From the NCBI GenBank assembly GCA_963669405.2, contig CAXXHF010000002.1, positions 1,426,001 through 1,490,000 on the forward strand: DNA of 64,000 nt, written 5' to 3'. Under the pieces are notes generated by a model. The model saw only the letters and a list, made by a program, of their open reading frames with translations. It made no database searches and was not told the DNA's origin. Origin of the DNA: Aureisphaera sp963669405 (GTDB lineage: Bacteria; Bacteroidota; Bacteroidia; Flavobacteriales; Flavobacteriaceae). How positions within the stretch are numbered: the stretch's first letter is position 1; each line of letters opens with the position of its first letter. The position numbers and the translations under genes are program-made. Below, in pieces: positions 51,794-60,659 of this stretch.

Positions 51794-52234
51794 TTATTTC
51801 ACCTTTGGGTTCCAAGATTCCTTCAACAACTGCATAAAAGCCAACGTTAGGATGAAAGAGGTTGAAAATCCCATGATAATCAATGAAATAATGAGAATGA
51901 GTGATCCTTTGTTGAAATTGAGATTCCAAGAATCTAAAATGGCTTCTGCAAACTGGGTATCTACCAAAAAAATATAGCATGCCATGAAAGCTCCAAAAAT
52001 CAGGGTTGCCAAACCTCCTGTGAAAAGACCCAATTGGAAACCGTCTTGATATTTAAAATCTGAAGAGTCTGCTTTGTATTTTTTTAGGGCAAAGAAAATT
52101 CCACCCCCAATAATCACTCCGTTCAAAGCACTTAAGACTGGATACTTATGAAGCCCTATAATATTGGTCAATAAAAAATAACCAATGAGTGCCAAAGCAA
52201 TCCCTACACCATATTTAACATAGTACTTTCCCAT
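51794..52234 (-). CDS. DUF4199 membrane protein
   Basis: The 146-residue protein has four hydrophobic helices and the DUF4199 pattern: YVKYGVGIALALIGYFLL, then FKYQDGFQLGLFTGGLATLI. The family is found in Bacteroidota and of unknown function. A charged stretch between helices 2 and 3 (KKYKADSSDFKYQDG) is likely cytoplasmic. It is followed 33 bases downstream by the DUF4907 gene on the same strand; there may be one transcript. Confidence 0.85.
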   Translation of the reverse strand: MGKYYVKYGVGIALALIGYFLLTNIIGLHKYPVLSALNGVIIGGGIFFALKKYKADSSDFKYQDGFQLGLFTGGLATLIFGAFMACYIFLVDTQFAEAILDSWNLNFNKGSLILIISLIIMGFSTSFILTLAFMQLLKESWNPKVK

Positions 52235-52301
52235 AACTAAACAGGTTTTGGTTTCTATAAATTTCGGTAAAATTTTTCAGAAATGCTTGAAAAAGAGCAC
52301 A

Positions 52302-53210
52302 TTAATTAGATTTCTTGTTGGACAAATACACTCCAAACAAGATGATCCCAGCTGCCAACATTTGCAGCCAACTAAAACGTTCTCCATCAATAACACCCCA
52401 AACGACCGCCACAATTGGCATGGTATACGTTACGGAAGAAGCAAACACCGGACTTGCAATATGGACCAGTTTATTAAAAATCACTTTAGCAAGCGCCGTC
52501 CCAAAAAGGGCCAAAACTACAACAAACCAAAAAGAAGTTTGCATTTCAGAATCTTGCATGACTGTATTGAAAAATCCTGTATAATATAGGATCACAAATG
52601 CAGGAACCACAATACATAAAAAATTACCTGTTGTTATAGCTAATGCACTTACATTGCTTAGGTATTTTTTAATAATGTTTACGTTAATTGCATACCCTAT
52701 AGTAGCAATAAGAATAAGCCCTCCAAACCAATGATTTTTTTCCACTCCCGTACTTTCTACCACTGCATCTGCGTGCATCCAAATACCAGAAAGTATTAAC
52801 AACACAGTACCTAAAAGACCTATAAAAACTCCAAAAACCTGTCGCCGAGTGACCCCGATTCCGAACAATAGTGCCCCAATGATCAAAGTATTTATGGGAA
52901 CGGTTGAATTAAGGACTGAAGTAACCCCACTATCTATGTGATTTTGGGCAATAGCAAAAAGAAAAGCTGGAAAAAAAGTTCCTGTAAAACCCGTGATAGC
53001 TACCCAAATCCAATCCTTTTTCTGAATTTGAGACAAGCTTCTAAACCCTACCAAAAAGAGGAAAATAGATGTTAATACAATACGCAATGAACCTAACTGA
53101 TAATCTGTCAAGCCAACCAGTCCTTTTTTTATGAGAATAAAGGAGCTTCCCCATATGAGGGAAAGAATAAAAAGATAGAACCACTTAAGGGTATTCGTGC
53201 TCATTGTCAA
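52302..53210 (-). CDS. EamA/DMT-family transporter
   Basis: The 302-residue protein has ten helices in two EamA repeats. The first begins LFILSLIWGSSFILIKKGL and the second includes FWFVVVLALFGTALAKVIFN. The pattern SVTYTMPIVAVVWGVIDGE near the end is standard. It exports metabolites or amino acids; the substrate cannot be told. The start may be either Met1 or Met3. It is a single gene. Confidence 0.9.
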   Translation of the reverse strand: MTMSTNTLKWFYLFILSLIWGSSFILIKKGLVGLTDYQLGSLRIVLTSIFLFLVGFRSLSQIQKKDWIWVAITGFTGTFFPAFLFAIAQNHIDSGVTSVLNSTVPINTLIIGALLFGIGVTRRQVFGVFIGLLGTVLLILSGIWMHADAVVESTGVEKNHWFGGLILIATIGYAINVNIIKKYLSNVSALAITTGNFLCIVVPAFVILYYTGFFNTVMQDSEMQTSFWFVVVLALFGTALAKVIFNKLVHIASPVFASSVTYTMPIVAVVWGVIDGERFSWLQMLAAGIILFGVYLSNKKSN

Positions 53211-53341
53211 AATTCAAGAAACAAATGTGAGGAAATATATTAAACTATTCCGTAGCTGCTAATACAACTTTAACAAACCCATAATCTCATATCCAAACAA
53301 CTACTTTGCATAGATACTCTATACAGAAATGGGTTGCTTCT

Positions 53342-53917
53342 CTATTCTTCCCAATTAATGGTTTCCATAATCTTACGTACATCATCCCGTAAATAAACAA
53401 CCGCTGGATAAATAGAATCGAAATTGGGTTTTGATTCGAAATAAACCGACCCTGTTACAAAGTGCTTCAGACTATCGGTTACATAAAACTGAGATTGTGT
53501 AGCTGCATCCCCATTGATCATATAAAACATTCCGTACACTTTATTTATTGAATCTACTCGGGGTTGTTCAAAAATCTCATTGGCTTTTACCGTATGATCA
53601 TAGGTAAGTTTTTGTGCATCTTGAAGTAATTTCCGAAGGTTACCGTCCTTTACGGATTGATAGGTTAAATACACCGTGGCCTTCATCTTGGGATAAACTA
53701 GATTAATACCACAATCCCTTTTTTTCTCTACTCGTGAAAGTGTGTTTTTCTGAAAACGGTAAGGGCAATCTGTCTGTATACTATCATAAGAGGCCAACTC
53801 ATATTCCAATCGCAATTTAGAAGCAGGTTTAATAACCACTTCCTCTCCACACGAAACAAATAATATGAGGAACGCCCATAAAAACAATAATTCAAATACG
53901 TTTCGGGATTTCAGCAT
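53342..53917 (-). CDS. gldD: Gliding motility lipoprotein GldD
   Basis: The 191-residue protein has a lipobox (LFVSC, about Cys23) and the GldD pattern: LRLEYELASYDSIQTDCPYRF then NLVYPKMKATVYLTYQSV. GldD is needed for gliding and type IX secretion in Flavobacterium johnsoniae. It sits directly after gldE (19 bases), the conserved order ssb-gldE-gldD. It is anchored in the membrane on the periplasmic side. Confidence 0.93.
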   Translation of the reverse strand: MLKSRNVFELLFLWAFLILFVSCGEEVVIKPASKLRLEYELASYDSIQTDCPYRFQKNTLSRVEKKRDCGINLVYPKMKATVYLTYQSVKDGNLRKLLQDAQKLTYDHTVKANEIFEQPRVDSINKVYGMFYMINGDAATQSQFYVTDSLKHFVTGSVYFESKPNFDSIYPAVVYLRDDVRKIMETINWEE

Positions 53918-53936
53918 CTACGTTTTATTTTAATGC

Positions 53937-55238
53937 TCATGGATTGATTGAAAGCTTGATTCTTTTAATTCGTTTATTCTCGAAGGCCTCTACGGTAAAC
54001 GAATAATTATGGAAAGTTATTACTTCTTTCTTTTTTGGAAATCCTTTAGAAATCTCCAACAAGAAACCAGCTAATGTTTCGGCCTCTCCTTTTTCGGATT
54101 CAAAGATCTCGGTTTCTTCCAACTTTATGGCTCGATAAAAATCTTTAAGCGGGGTTTTACCTTCAAACACAAAGGTAGTTTCGTCTAATTTAGAAAACTC
54201 CAAATCATCCTCATCAAATTCATCGCTTATTTCACCTACGATCTCCTCAATGATATCTTCCAAAGAAATTAAGCCACTGGTACCACCATATTCATCTACC
54301 ACAATAGCCAAATGCATTTTCCTATCCTTGAATTCATTCAGTAAATCATCAAGTTTTTTGTTCTCAGGAACAAAATAAGGTTCACGTTTCAGGGAAACCC
54401 ACTCAAACTGCTTTCTGTCAAGATAAGGAAGCAAATCCTTTACATAGAGCACTCCAGTAATATGGTCAATATTTTCTTTGTATACAGGAATTCTAGAATA
54501 TCCTTTTGCAATTATATCTGGTAAAATTTCTTCATATGAGGAATCTTCGCTCAGAGCAAAAATATCCATGCGAGGTCGCATTACATTTTTGGTATCTGTA
54601 TTTCCAAAAGTAACGATACCATGCAGTATTTTTTGCTCTTCCTGTGTGGTATCATCTTCTGAAGTAAGCTCTAATGCCTGAGATAATTGATCAACACTAA
54701 TGTTCGATTTTTGTTTACCGAAACGATCTTCAAGAAAAACAGTAACTGCCCTCATAGGATTACTCAAGGGGGCGAAAAGAACACTCATTACATTGATGGG
54801 ATATGCCATAAATGTGGAAAAGAAAACCTTATTTCTACTGGCATATATTTTAGGAAGTATTTCCCCAAAAAGTAAAATTAGAAATGCTACTACTCCCACC
54901 TCAACAACAAATTTCCATGGATCTTCAAGTCCTTCAAAAAAAGGACCGCTTAATGATGCAAACAACAATACAATTGCAATATTAATAAGGTTATTGGCCA
55001 CTAAGATTGTCGCCAATAATTTCTTAGGCTTGGAAAGCAATTTCCCTACCAAAGCCAAACGTTTGGAAGGACTCCCCTCTTTAGGATTTAAATCTGTAGG
55101 AGCTAATGAAAAAAAGGCTACTTCTGCTCCAGATATCATTGCAGAGCAAACTAAGAGAATGAGCAAGAGAATAATCCCAGTGACTTGGGATGTACTAACC
55201 AGTGAAATAAAAAGTAAACTAGGAGGCTCTGGATCCAA
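53937..55238 (-). CDS. gldE: Gliding motility-associated protein GldE
   Basis: The 433-residue protein has a DUF21 membrane domain (about 10-185) with four helices, a pair of CBS domains (about 205-330, with RPRMDIFAL and VLYVKDLL), and a CorC_HlyC domain (about 345-430). This is the CNNM/CorC type thought to act in ion transport or sensing. GldE works with GldD in gliding. It lies 21 bases after ssb and 19 before gldD. Confidence 0.93.
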   Translation of the reverse strand: MDPEPPSLLFISLVSTSQVTGIILLLILLVCSAMISGAEVAFFSLAPTDLNPKEGSPSKRLALVGKLLSKPKKLLATILVANNLINIAIVLLFASLSGPFFEGLEDPWKFVVEVGVVAFLILLFGEILPKIYASRNKVFFSTFMAYPINVMSVLFAPLSNPMRAVTVFLEDRFGKQKSNISVDQLSQALELTSEDDTTQEEQKILHGIVTFGNTDTKNVMRPRMDIFALSEDSSYEEILPDIIAKGYSRIPVYKENIDHITGVLYVKDLLPYLDRKQFEWVSLKREPYFVPENKKLDDLLNEFKDRKMHLAIVVDEYGGTSGLISLEDIIEEIVGEISDEFDEDDLEFSKLDETTFVFEGKTPLKDFYRAIKLEETEIFESEKGEAETLAGFLLEISKGFPKKKEVITFHNYSFTVEAFENKRIKRIKLSINP

Positions 55239-55259
55239 CTTCTTGGGTTTAATTAAACA

Positions 55260-55736
55260 TTAGAACGGTAGGTCGTCATCCTCTTCTCCAATAGGTTCCT
55301 GAACTGGATTTGTGTTATTGGGTTGTGACGATGCAGTAGTATTTGAGGGTTGCGCAGAACTTTGTGTTGGATTTTGACTACCCATCATATTACTCTCAGT
55401 TTTAGGGGTTAAAAATGTGAAATCTGTACACTGGATCTCTGTACTGTAACGATCATTGCCTTGATCATCCTGCCACTTCCGAGTTTTAATCCTTCCTTCA
55501 ATATATACCTTGTCTCCTTTTTTTAGATATTTCTCGCAAATCTCTGCTCCTTTGTTTCGTACCACAATATTATGCCACTCCGTATTACTTACCCGCTCTC
55601 CAGTAGTTCTATTGGTATAGGTTTCGTTTGTTGCTAGTGGAAATCTACCAATACAGCCTCCACCTTCAAAATAATTCATTTTTACTTCATCTCCCGTATG
55701 GCCAATTAACATGACTTTATTCAGTGTTCCACTCAT
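55260..55736 (-). CDS. ssb: Single-stranded DNA-binding protein
   Basis: The 158-residue protein has an OB-fold domain (about 1-108; MSGTLNKVMLIGHTGDEV and VSNTEWHNIVV), a Gln/Ser/Asn/Pro-rich linker, and the acidic tip EEDDDLPF that recruits replication and repair enzymes. It protects ssDNA as a tetramer. It has its own -7 box (TACATTTG, 55771-55764) and lies upstream of gldE. The DUF3127 protein at 25131 ends in the same tip. Confidence 0.95.
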   Translation of the reverse strand: MSGTLNKVMLIGHTGDEVKMNYFEGGGCIGRFPLATNETYTNRTTGERVSNTEWHNIVVRNKGAEICEKYLKKGDKVYIEGRIKTRKWQDDQGNDRYSTEIQCTDFTFLTPKTESNMMGSQNPTQSSAQPSNTTASSQPNNTNPVQEPIGEEDDDLPF

Positions 55737-55763
55737 AGTTCTATTCTAAAAATCTTATGGTTA

Positions 55764-55771
55764 CAAATGTA
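55764..55771 (-). promoter_or_regulatory. -7 promoter box of ssb-gldE-gldD
   Basis: Minus strand TACATTTG (TAnnTTTG) 28 bases before the ssb ATG, so ssb need not depend on the frameshifted mutY transcript. Confidence 0.5.
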
Positions 55772-55797
55772 AGTTTTGTAAACTAAATATACGTTTT

Positions 55798-56858
55798 TTA
55801 TCGGTTGAATAACCCAAAATTGTTAATGAAATTTCCTATTAAGATAGGCACTGGGTATTTCTCCACTTCGGCAAAATCAATTCCATTTTCAATTTCTTCT
55901 ACATCTGCAATCCAGAATCTCGTGTATAGATGTTTATGGGAAAGTTTATGTATAATGATTTCTGAATTGTAAAGAGACAACTCCTTAATTCTGAAGGAGT
56001 CAAATAACACCTTATACGATGGCAATTCTTTCAATACAGTTTCACTTACAGGTTCAGTACTTTCTACTAGGGGAAATTGATACAGATTCTGCCATATTCC
56101 CTTTCCTGTTCTTTGCTCCAAATAGGTACTATGATGAGAAATAGGAACTATATAATTATAGTAATGGGTTTTTATTTTAGTATTCTTAATCTTAACAGGA
56201 AGCTGTGTAACTTTTTTCTGAAGAAGCGCCTCACAATTTGCATTAAAAATACATGATTCACATCCTGGGTTTTGAGGTGTACAGTGGCGTGCCCCAAATT
56301 CCATAATGGCTTGATTGAATACTCCCGGTTGCTCCTTATCTATAAGCAATTGTGCCAATTCCTTGAACGTTCTAACCCCTACAGTACTATTTATAGGAGC
56401 ATCTATACCAAAAACCCGGGACAAAACCCTATACACATTTCCATCTACCACAGCAGAAGGGGCATCGAAACAAATAGAGGCTATAGCACTAGCCGTATAA
56501 TCCCCTACTCCTTTTAACTTCAATAATTCTTTGTAATTATCAGGAAACACCCCGTTGTATTCTGCCACAATAGTTTTGGCCGTAAAATGTAAATTTCGCG
56601 CCCTTGAGTAGTACCCAGACCTTGCCATAATTTAAGAACAGTTTCTTCTGATGCCTCTGCCAACTCGTATACCGTAGGGAACATTTCGGTAAACTTAAGG
56701 TAATATGGCAATCCTTGTGCTACCCGTGTCTGCTGCAACATAATTTCTGAAAGCCAAATATGATAAGGGTCTTTGGTTTTCCTCCACGGCAAACTTCTTT
56801 TATTTTGTAAATACCACGTAATGAGGTTTTTAGAAAAAAAAGTTGTATTTTTTGACAT
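55798..56858 (-). pseudogene. mutY: A/G-specific adenine glycosylase MutY, frameshifted
   Basis: Two frames together encode a full-length MutY of about 353 residues. Frame one (56858 to about 56616) holds SEIMLQQTRVAQGLPYY, with the catalytic Glu, and ends at LKLWQGLG. Frame two (about 56613 to 55798) continues YYSRARNLHF, GVGDYTASAIASICF with the helix-hairpin-helix and the catalytic Asp (VVDGNV), the iron-sulfur cluster region CTPQNPGCESCIFNANC, and a NUDIX-like C-terminal domain. One base is missing within the GGGTAC at about 56611-56616. MutY removes A opposite 8-oxoG. If real, the strain lacks MutY; a sequencing error is also possible. Confidence 0.88.
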
Positions 56859-56862
56859 TTCG

Positions 56863-56870
56863 CAAATGTA
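56863..56870 (-). promoter_or_regulatory. -7 promoter box of mutY
   Basis: Minus strand TACATTTG (TAnnTTTG). It ends 4 bases before the mutY ATG, so the transcript would be leaderless. Confidence 0.5.
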
Positions 56871-56903
56871 ATAGTTATCTATTTATAATTTAATGGATTA
56901 CGA

Positions 56904-56936
56904 TTTGATTATTTGAAACTAAAATGTTTATATTTG
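56904..56936 (+). promoter_or_regulatory. Promoter of the HU-type gene
   Basis: TTTG at 56904-56907 and TATATTTG at 56929-56936 are 21 bases apart, matching the Bacteroidota -33 and -7 elements. Transcription would begin about 52 bases before the ATG at 56995. Confidence 0.65.
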
Positions 56937-56994
56937 CCGTCTTGAAAAACGACCCGATTTGATTGCACTTATTTATTAATTTAAACTTAACAGA

Positions 56995-57285
56995 ATGACA
57001 AAAGCAGATATCGTAGCAAAGATCTCGGAAAAATTAGGAATGGAAAAAGGAGACGTTCAAGCTACCGTTGAATCCTTCATGAACGAAGTAAAAAATTCTC
57101 TTGAAAGTGGAGACAACGTATATCTACGAGGTTTTGGGAGCTTTATTATCAAGAAAAGAGCTGAAAAAACTGGAAGAAACATTTCGAAGAATACCACTAT
57201 CAAAATTCCTGCACACAATATTCCCGCATTTAAACCAGCCAAAGTATTTGTAGAAGGAGTTAAAACAAACGTCGAAGTAAAGTAA
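56995..57285 (+). CDS. HU/IHF-family DNA-binding protein
   Basis: The 96-residue protein has the HU/IHF fold: helices with MTKADIVAKISEKLGMEKGD, then the beta arms with VYLRGFGSFIIKKRAEKTGRN, which holds the conserved GFGSF, and the DNA-arm tip NIPAFKPAKVFVEGVK. It bends DNA in the nucleoid. A clear promoter lies upstream. The tiny basic protein gene follows after 48 bases. Confidence 0.95.
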   Translation: MTKADIVAKISEKLGMEKGDVQATVESFMNEVKNSLESGDNVYLRGFGSFIIKKRAEKTGRNISKNTTIKIPAHNIPAFKPAKVFVEGVKTNVEVK

Positions 57286-57333
57286 TAACCGTATGTTCTG
57301 CCTTTAGTGTGGGACTTCTATAAAAAACATAAT

Positions 57334-57423
57334 ATGCCAAGCGGTAAAAAAAGAAAAAGACATAAGGTTGCAACGCATAAGCGCAAGAAAAGACGTCGCG
57401 CTAACCGCCATAAGAAGAAGTAG
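57334..57423 (+). CDS. 29-residue basic protein, mS38 (AURKAIP1/COX24)-like
   Basis: This tiny gene (ATG 57334, TAG 57421-57423) encodes 29 residues, 20 of them Lys, Arg or His, beginning MPSGKKRKRHK. The core KVATHKRKKRRRANR fits the pattern K-M-x-x-H-K-x-R-K-x(5)-R of the mitochondrial ribosomal protein mS38. A ribosome-bound role is likely. It is between the HU-type gene and rng, and a terminator hairpin overlaps its stop codon. It is easily missed by gene finders. The alternative is chance basic DNA, which the hairpin and position argue against. Confidence 0.75.
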   Translation: MPSGKKRKRHKVATHKRKKRRRANRHKKK

Positions 57424-57440
57424 TTTTTAACTACTTTTTT
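57418..57440 (+). terminator. Terminator overlapping the stop of the 29-residue gene
   Basis: AAGTAGTT-TTT-AACTACTT (8-base arms) includes the TAG stop codon and runs into a T-run (57435-57440). Confidence 0.8.
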
Positions 57441-57479
57441 CTTTTAAGAAATGTATTAAAATAGTTCTTTGACAACGGG

Positions 57480-57601
57480 ATCATAACAATCATTATGATT
57501 CCTACAGGTTTTACCGGTCCGTAAGCATACGGACTAAAAAAACCCTGTGATAAAATATTGTTTAATCCATTCCGAAACCCTATAATTTTAAGGGACGGGA
57601 T
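57480..57601 (+). promoter_or_regulatory. Structured 5' leader of rng
   Basis: Three consecutive stem-loops lie between the terminator and the rng GTG: ATCATAA/TTATGAT (57480-57499), a two-part stem with ACAGG/CCTGT outside and GTCCGTA/TACGGAC inside (57504-57548), and ATTCCG/CGGGAT around CCCT/AGGG (57569-57601). The last ends 14 bases before the start. It could be an RNase G autoregulatory target. No clear -7 box was found. Confidence 0.6.
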
Positions 57602-57615
57602 AAAAATCATGCAAC

Positions 57616-59160
57616 GTGAGCTACGAATTATTTATTAGATCCAGTTCACAACAAGTTGATTTTGCCCTATTAAAAGATGGAAAACTAGTTGAACTTCACA
57701 AAGAAGAAGAGAACAATAAGTTCTCCGTAGGCGACGTGTTTATTGCCAAAATACGGAAAACAGTACCTGGACTCAATGCTGCATTTGTAAATGTAGGATA
57801 TGAAAAAGATGCATTTTTGCATTATCATGATCTGGGCCCTAAGGTTCTTTCTTTATTGAAGTTCATAAAACGTGTAAGCACAGGTAAATTAAGAGATTTC
57901 TCTTTAAAAAATTTCCCATTTGAAAAGGAGATTGATAAAAATGGAGGCATTAACGATGCCCTTAAAAACAATCAATCCATTCTCGTACAGATTGTAAAAG
58001 AACCCATTTCCACTAAAGGACCACGAATTAGTTCCGAGCTTTCCATAGCTGGGCGCTATATTGTTCTGGTTCCTTTTTCAGATAGAGTTTCTATTTCTCA
58101 GAAAATAGAATCCCGAGAAGAAAAAGAAAGGCTAAAACGCTTAATTAATAGCATTAAGCCTAAAGGATTTGGAGTTATTATACGAACTGTTGCCGAGGGC
58201 AAAAAAGTAGCAGAACTGGATAGAGATTTACAAAATCTCGTAGATCGCTGGAACGCGATGTGCAAAAAGCTACGGGGAGCGCACCACCCATCAAAGGTGC
58301 TAGGAGAGTTAAATAGAGGAGCATCCATTATTAGGGATGTGCTTAACGATTCGTTTTCTGCTATACATATAGACGACGAAAACCTCTACCTACAAATAAA
58401 AGATTATGTGCAAGAAATTGCACCCAAAAAAGAGAATATTGTAAAAGTCTACGATTCTAAAGTTCCTATTTTTGAGAAGTTTGGAATTGAAAGACAAATT
58501 AAAACTTCCTTTGGTAAAACCGTCTCTGGTGCAAAAGGGGCTTATTTGGTTATTGAACATACAGAAGCACTTCACGTTATAGATGTGAACAGTGGTAACC
58601 GAAGTAATAAGTCCAAAACCCAAGAAGATACAGCCCTAGAAGTAAACCTTATTGCAGCCAGTGAAGTGGCTAGGCAATTAAGGCTTCGAGATATGGGTGG
58701 GATTATTGTAATAGACTTTATCGATATGGGTAGACCCGAAAATCGAAAGGCTCTTTACAATCACCTTAGAGACGAAATGAAAGATGACAAAGCGAAGCAC
58801 AAAATTCTTCCTCCAAGTAAATTTGGCTTGGTTCAAATAACGCGCCAACGGGTACGACCCGAGGTAAATATTAAAACCCGCGAAGAAAATCCAAATAATG
58901 GAGAAGGCGGTGAAATAGAAGCCCCGATTGTATTGGTGCAAAAGATTGAAGAGGAGTTAAAACGAATCTTCAAGAAAGACTATAAAAAGGTGACCCTAAA
59001 CACACATCCCTTTATAGCGGCCTTTTTAACCAAAGGCTTTCCATCTGTGCGAACCAAATGGTTCATGGAGCACAAAAAATGGGTTAAAATTCAACCTAGA
59101 GATGCTTACACATACCTCGAATACCATATTCATGATAAAGATGGTAACGAGATTAAATAA
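57616..59160 (+). CDS. rng: Ribonuclease G
   Basis: The 514-residue protein is of the RNase E/G type. It has an S1 RNA-binding domain (about 35-120; GDVFIAKIRKTVPGLNAAFVNVG), the catalytic core with VIDVNSGN and IIVIDFIDM (metal-binding Asp residues), and a zinc-link-less C terminus. It cuts single-stranded RNA, maturing 16S rRNA 5' ends and degrading mRNA. It starts at GTG in frame; the ATG at 57609 is out of frame. A long structured leader lies upstream. Confidence 0.93.
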   Translation: MSYELFIRSSSQQVDFALLKDGKLVELHKEEENNKFSVGDVFIAKIRKTVPGLNAAFVNVGYEKDAFLHYHDLGPKVLSLLKFIKRVSTGKLRDFSLKNFPFEKEIDKNGGINDALKNNQSILVQIVKEPISTKGPRISSELSIAGRYIVLVPFSDRVSISQKIESREEKERLKRLINSIKPKGFGVIIRTVAEGKKVAELDRDLQNLVDRWNAMCKKLRGAHHPSKVLGELNRGASIIRDVLNDSFSAIHIDDENLYLQIKDYVQEIAPKKENIVKVYDSKVPIFEKFGIERQIKTSFGKTVSGAKGAYLVIEHTEALHVIDVNSGNRSNKSKTQEDTALEVNLIAASEVARQLRLRDMGGIIVIDFIDMGRPENRKALYNHLRDEMKDDKAKHKILPPSKFGLVQITRQRVRPEVNIKTREENPNNGEGGEIEAPIVLVQKIEEELKRIFKKDYKKVTLNTHPFIAAFLTKGFPSVRTKWFMEHKKWVKIQPRDAYTYLEYHIHDKDGNEIK

Positions 59161-59162
59161 CC

Positions 59163-59198
59163 AAAAAACCCTCTTCAAAATATTGAAGGGGGTTTTTT
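59163..59198. terminator. Terminator between rng and tonB
   Basis: Arms AAAACCCTCTTCAA and TTGAAGGGGGTTTT with one U-G pair on the plus strand, then TTATTT. Bidirectional use is likely. Confidence 0.88.
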
Positions 59199-59201
59199 AT
59201 T

Positions 59202-59933
59202 TTAATTTGTTTCTACTTTAAATAAAATTGGAAGTGCGTACAATACCCCCACTGGCCTACCACGTTGCTTTCCAGGGATCATTTTAGGTAAAGACTTTAC
59301 CACTTTAACAGCCTCCTCTTCTAGTTTAGGGTGTGGTGCTCGTGCCCGCACATTAACTACATTTCCATTTCGGTTTATTTTAAATTGCACACTAATGCGC
59401 TGGCGCCCTTCCAAACCTAAATCATTTGCCAATTCCGTATTAAAGTTCTTTTGTACAAATTGCATGATATTGTCTGCCATGCACTTCTTTTTGTCTTCAT
59501 TATTACCCTTAGACTCACAACCAGGATAGATGGGCACATCTTCAATAACAGCAAAAGGAACATCTGCAATTTCTTCTTCCTCTTCTACCTCCTCTATACT
59601 TTCTATTTCTATAATTTCTTGGTTCTGATCAGTTTCCGAAGATTCAAAAACAGACTCTTCCACATCTTCCGTATTATCCACTACATTAATAACTTGGGGC
59701 ATCGCTGCTACAGGTGGCGGTGGCGGTGGCGGAGGTGTTACATGCTTTGTTATGGGGATATCACTTTCTAAGTCATCCCCTATCAATTGTGTTTCATGAT
59801 TTATTTTTCCATAATCAGAAGATTTCCATTCCAATAATCTCCAAGATATAAACAGCATAACTGCTAAGCCCAACGAGAAGAAAATGGCACTCCACCGATT
59901 CAGATTTACTTTTGGGTTCTTCTTTAATTCCAT
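59202..59933 (-). CDS. Energy transducer TonB
   Basis: The 243-residue protein has one N-terminal helix (about 16-32), a Pro-rich segment (PPPPPPPP, about 68-75), a long acidic linker, and a TonB C-terminal domain (about 165-243) with FKINRNGNVVNVRARAPHP and a final strand ending FKVETN. It passes the proton-motive force of ExbB/ExbD to outer-membrane receptors such as the one at 32103. ExbB/D are not in the window. It is divergent from recX. Confidence 0.92.
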   Translation of the reverse strand: MELKKNPKVNLNRWSAIFFSLGLAVMLFISWRLLEWKSSDYGKINHETQLIGDDLESDIPITKHVTPPPPPPPPVAAMPQVINVVDNTEDVEESVFESSETDQNQEIIEIESIEEVEEEEEIADVPFAVIEDVPIYPGCESKGNNEDKKKCMADNIMQFVQKNFNTELANDLGLEGRQRISVQFKINRNGNVVNVRARAPHPKLEEEAVKVVKSLPKMIPGKQRGRPVGVLYALPILFKVETN

Positions 59934-60084
59934 AATGTGAAGATTTAATTTACACTAGACAAATTCTTAAAATCGTATCTTATTGAAATGTAGCTCAATA
60001 CAAGCATTTAAACTATGATCAAAATCATTTAAGGGACCCTTTTGAAGTACAAACCATTTTGTTTGAAAAGTATATCTTCGCTTT

Positions 60085-60567
60085 GTGGAAACCTACAAAA
60101 CCTATACAATTATTGAAGCCAAGAAACGGATGCAGCGTTATTGTGCATACCAAGAACGCTGTCATAAAGAAGTGGTTTCCAAACTTAAGGAAATGCGCAT
60201 GATCCCAGATGCTATAGACCTTATCATTCATGAGCTTCTTAAAGATGGTTACCTTAACGAAACCCGCTTTGCTAAGAGCTTTGCCCGTGGAAAATTTGCA
60301 AACAAAAAATGGGGGCGAAATAGAATTGTCCGCGAACTAAAGATACGAGACATATCCAAATACAATATTACCTTGGCTCTTAAGGAAATTACAGAAGAAG
60401 ATTACCTTACTACTTTTGAAAAACTTTCACAAAAACGCTGGCTTCAGTTAGAAAATCAAACTTCGCTTCAAATAAAAAAGAAAAAAATGGCGGATTATCT
60501 ATTCTACAGGGGTTGGGAATCGCATTTGGTATGGGGGAAAATCCAAGAATTTTCACAACAATTGTAA
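60085..60567 (+). CDS. recX: RecA regulatory protein RecX
   Basis: The 160-residue protein has the RecX helical repeats: RMQRYCAYQERCHKEVVSKL, GYLNETRFAKSFARGKFANKKWG, and a last repeat with the aromatic YRGWESHLVW. RecX limits RecA filament growth. It starts at GTG. A -7-like TATCTTCG lies just upstream. No recA is adjacent. Confidence 0.9.
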   Translation: METYKTYTIIEAKKRMQRYCAYQERCHKEVVSKLKEMRMIPDAIDLIIHELLKDGYLNETRFAKSFARGKFANKKWGRNRIVRELKIRDISKYNITLALKEITEEDYLTTFEKLSQKRWLQLENQTSLQIKKKKMADYLFYRGWESHLVWGKIQEFSQQL

Positions 60568-60593
60568 TTCTCAAAACCATTCAAATTACGGAT

Positions 60594-60617
60594 AAACCCC
60601 CTAATAATTTGGGGTTT
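60594..60617. terminator. Hairpin after recX
   Basis: Arms AAACCCC and GGGGTTT around a 10-base loop. No T-run follows on the plus strand, so termination may be partial. Confidence 0.6.
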
Positions 60618-60659
60618 GACCTCTATATAAGATGCTGATTATTAACTATCTTTAATCTC

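Noticed and set aside
57609..57620. ATG just before the rng start
   Set aside because: It is out of frame with the RNase G reading frame; the GTG at 57616 gives the usual N terminus SYELFIRSS.
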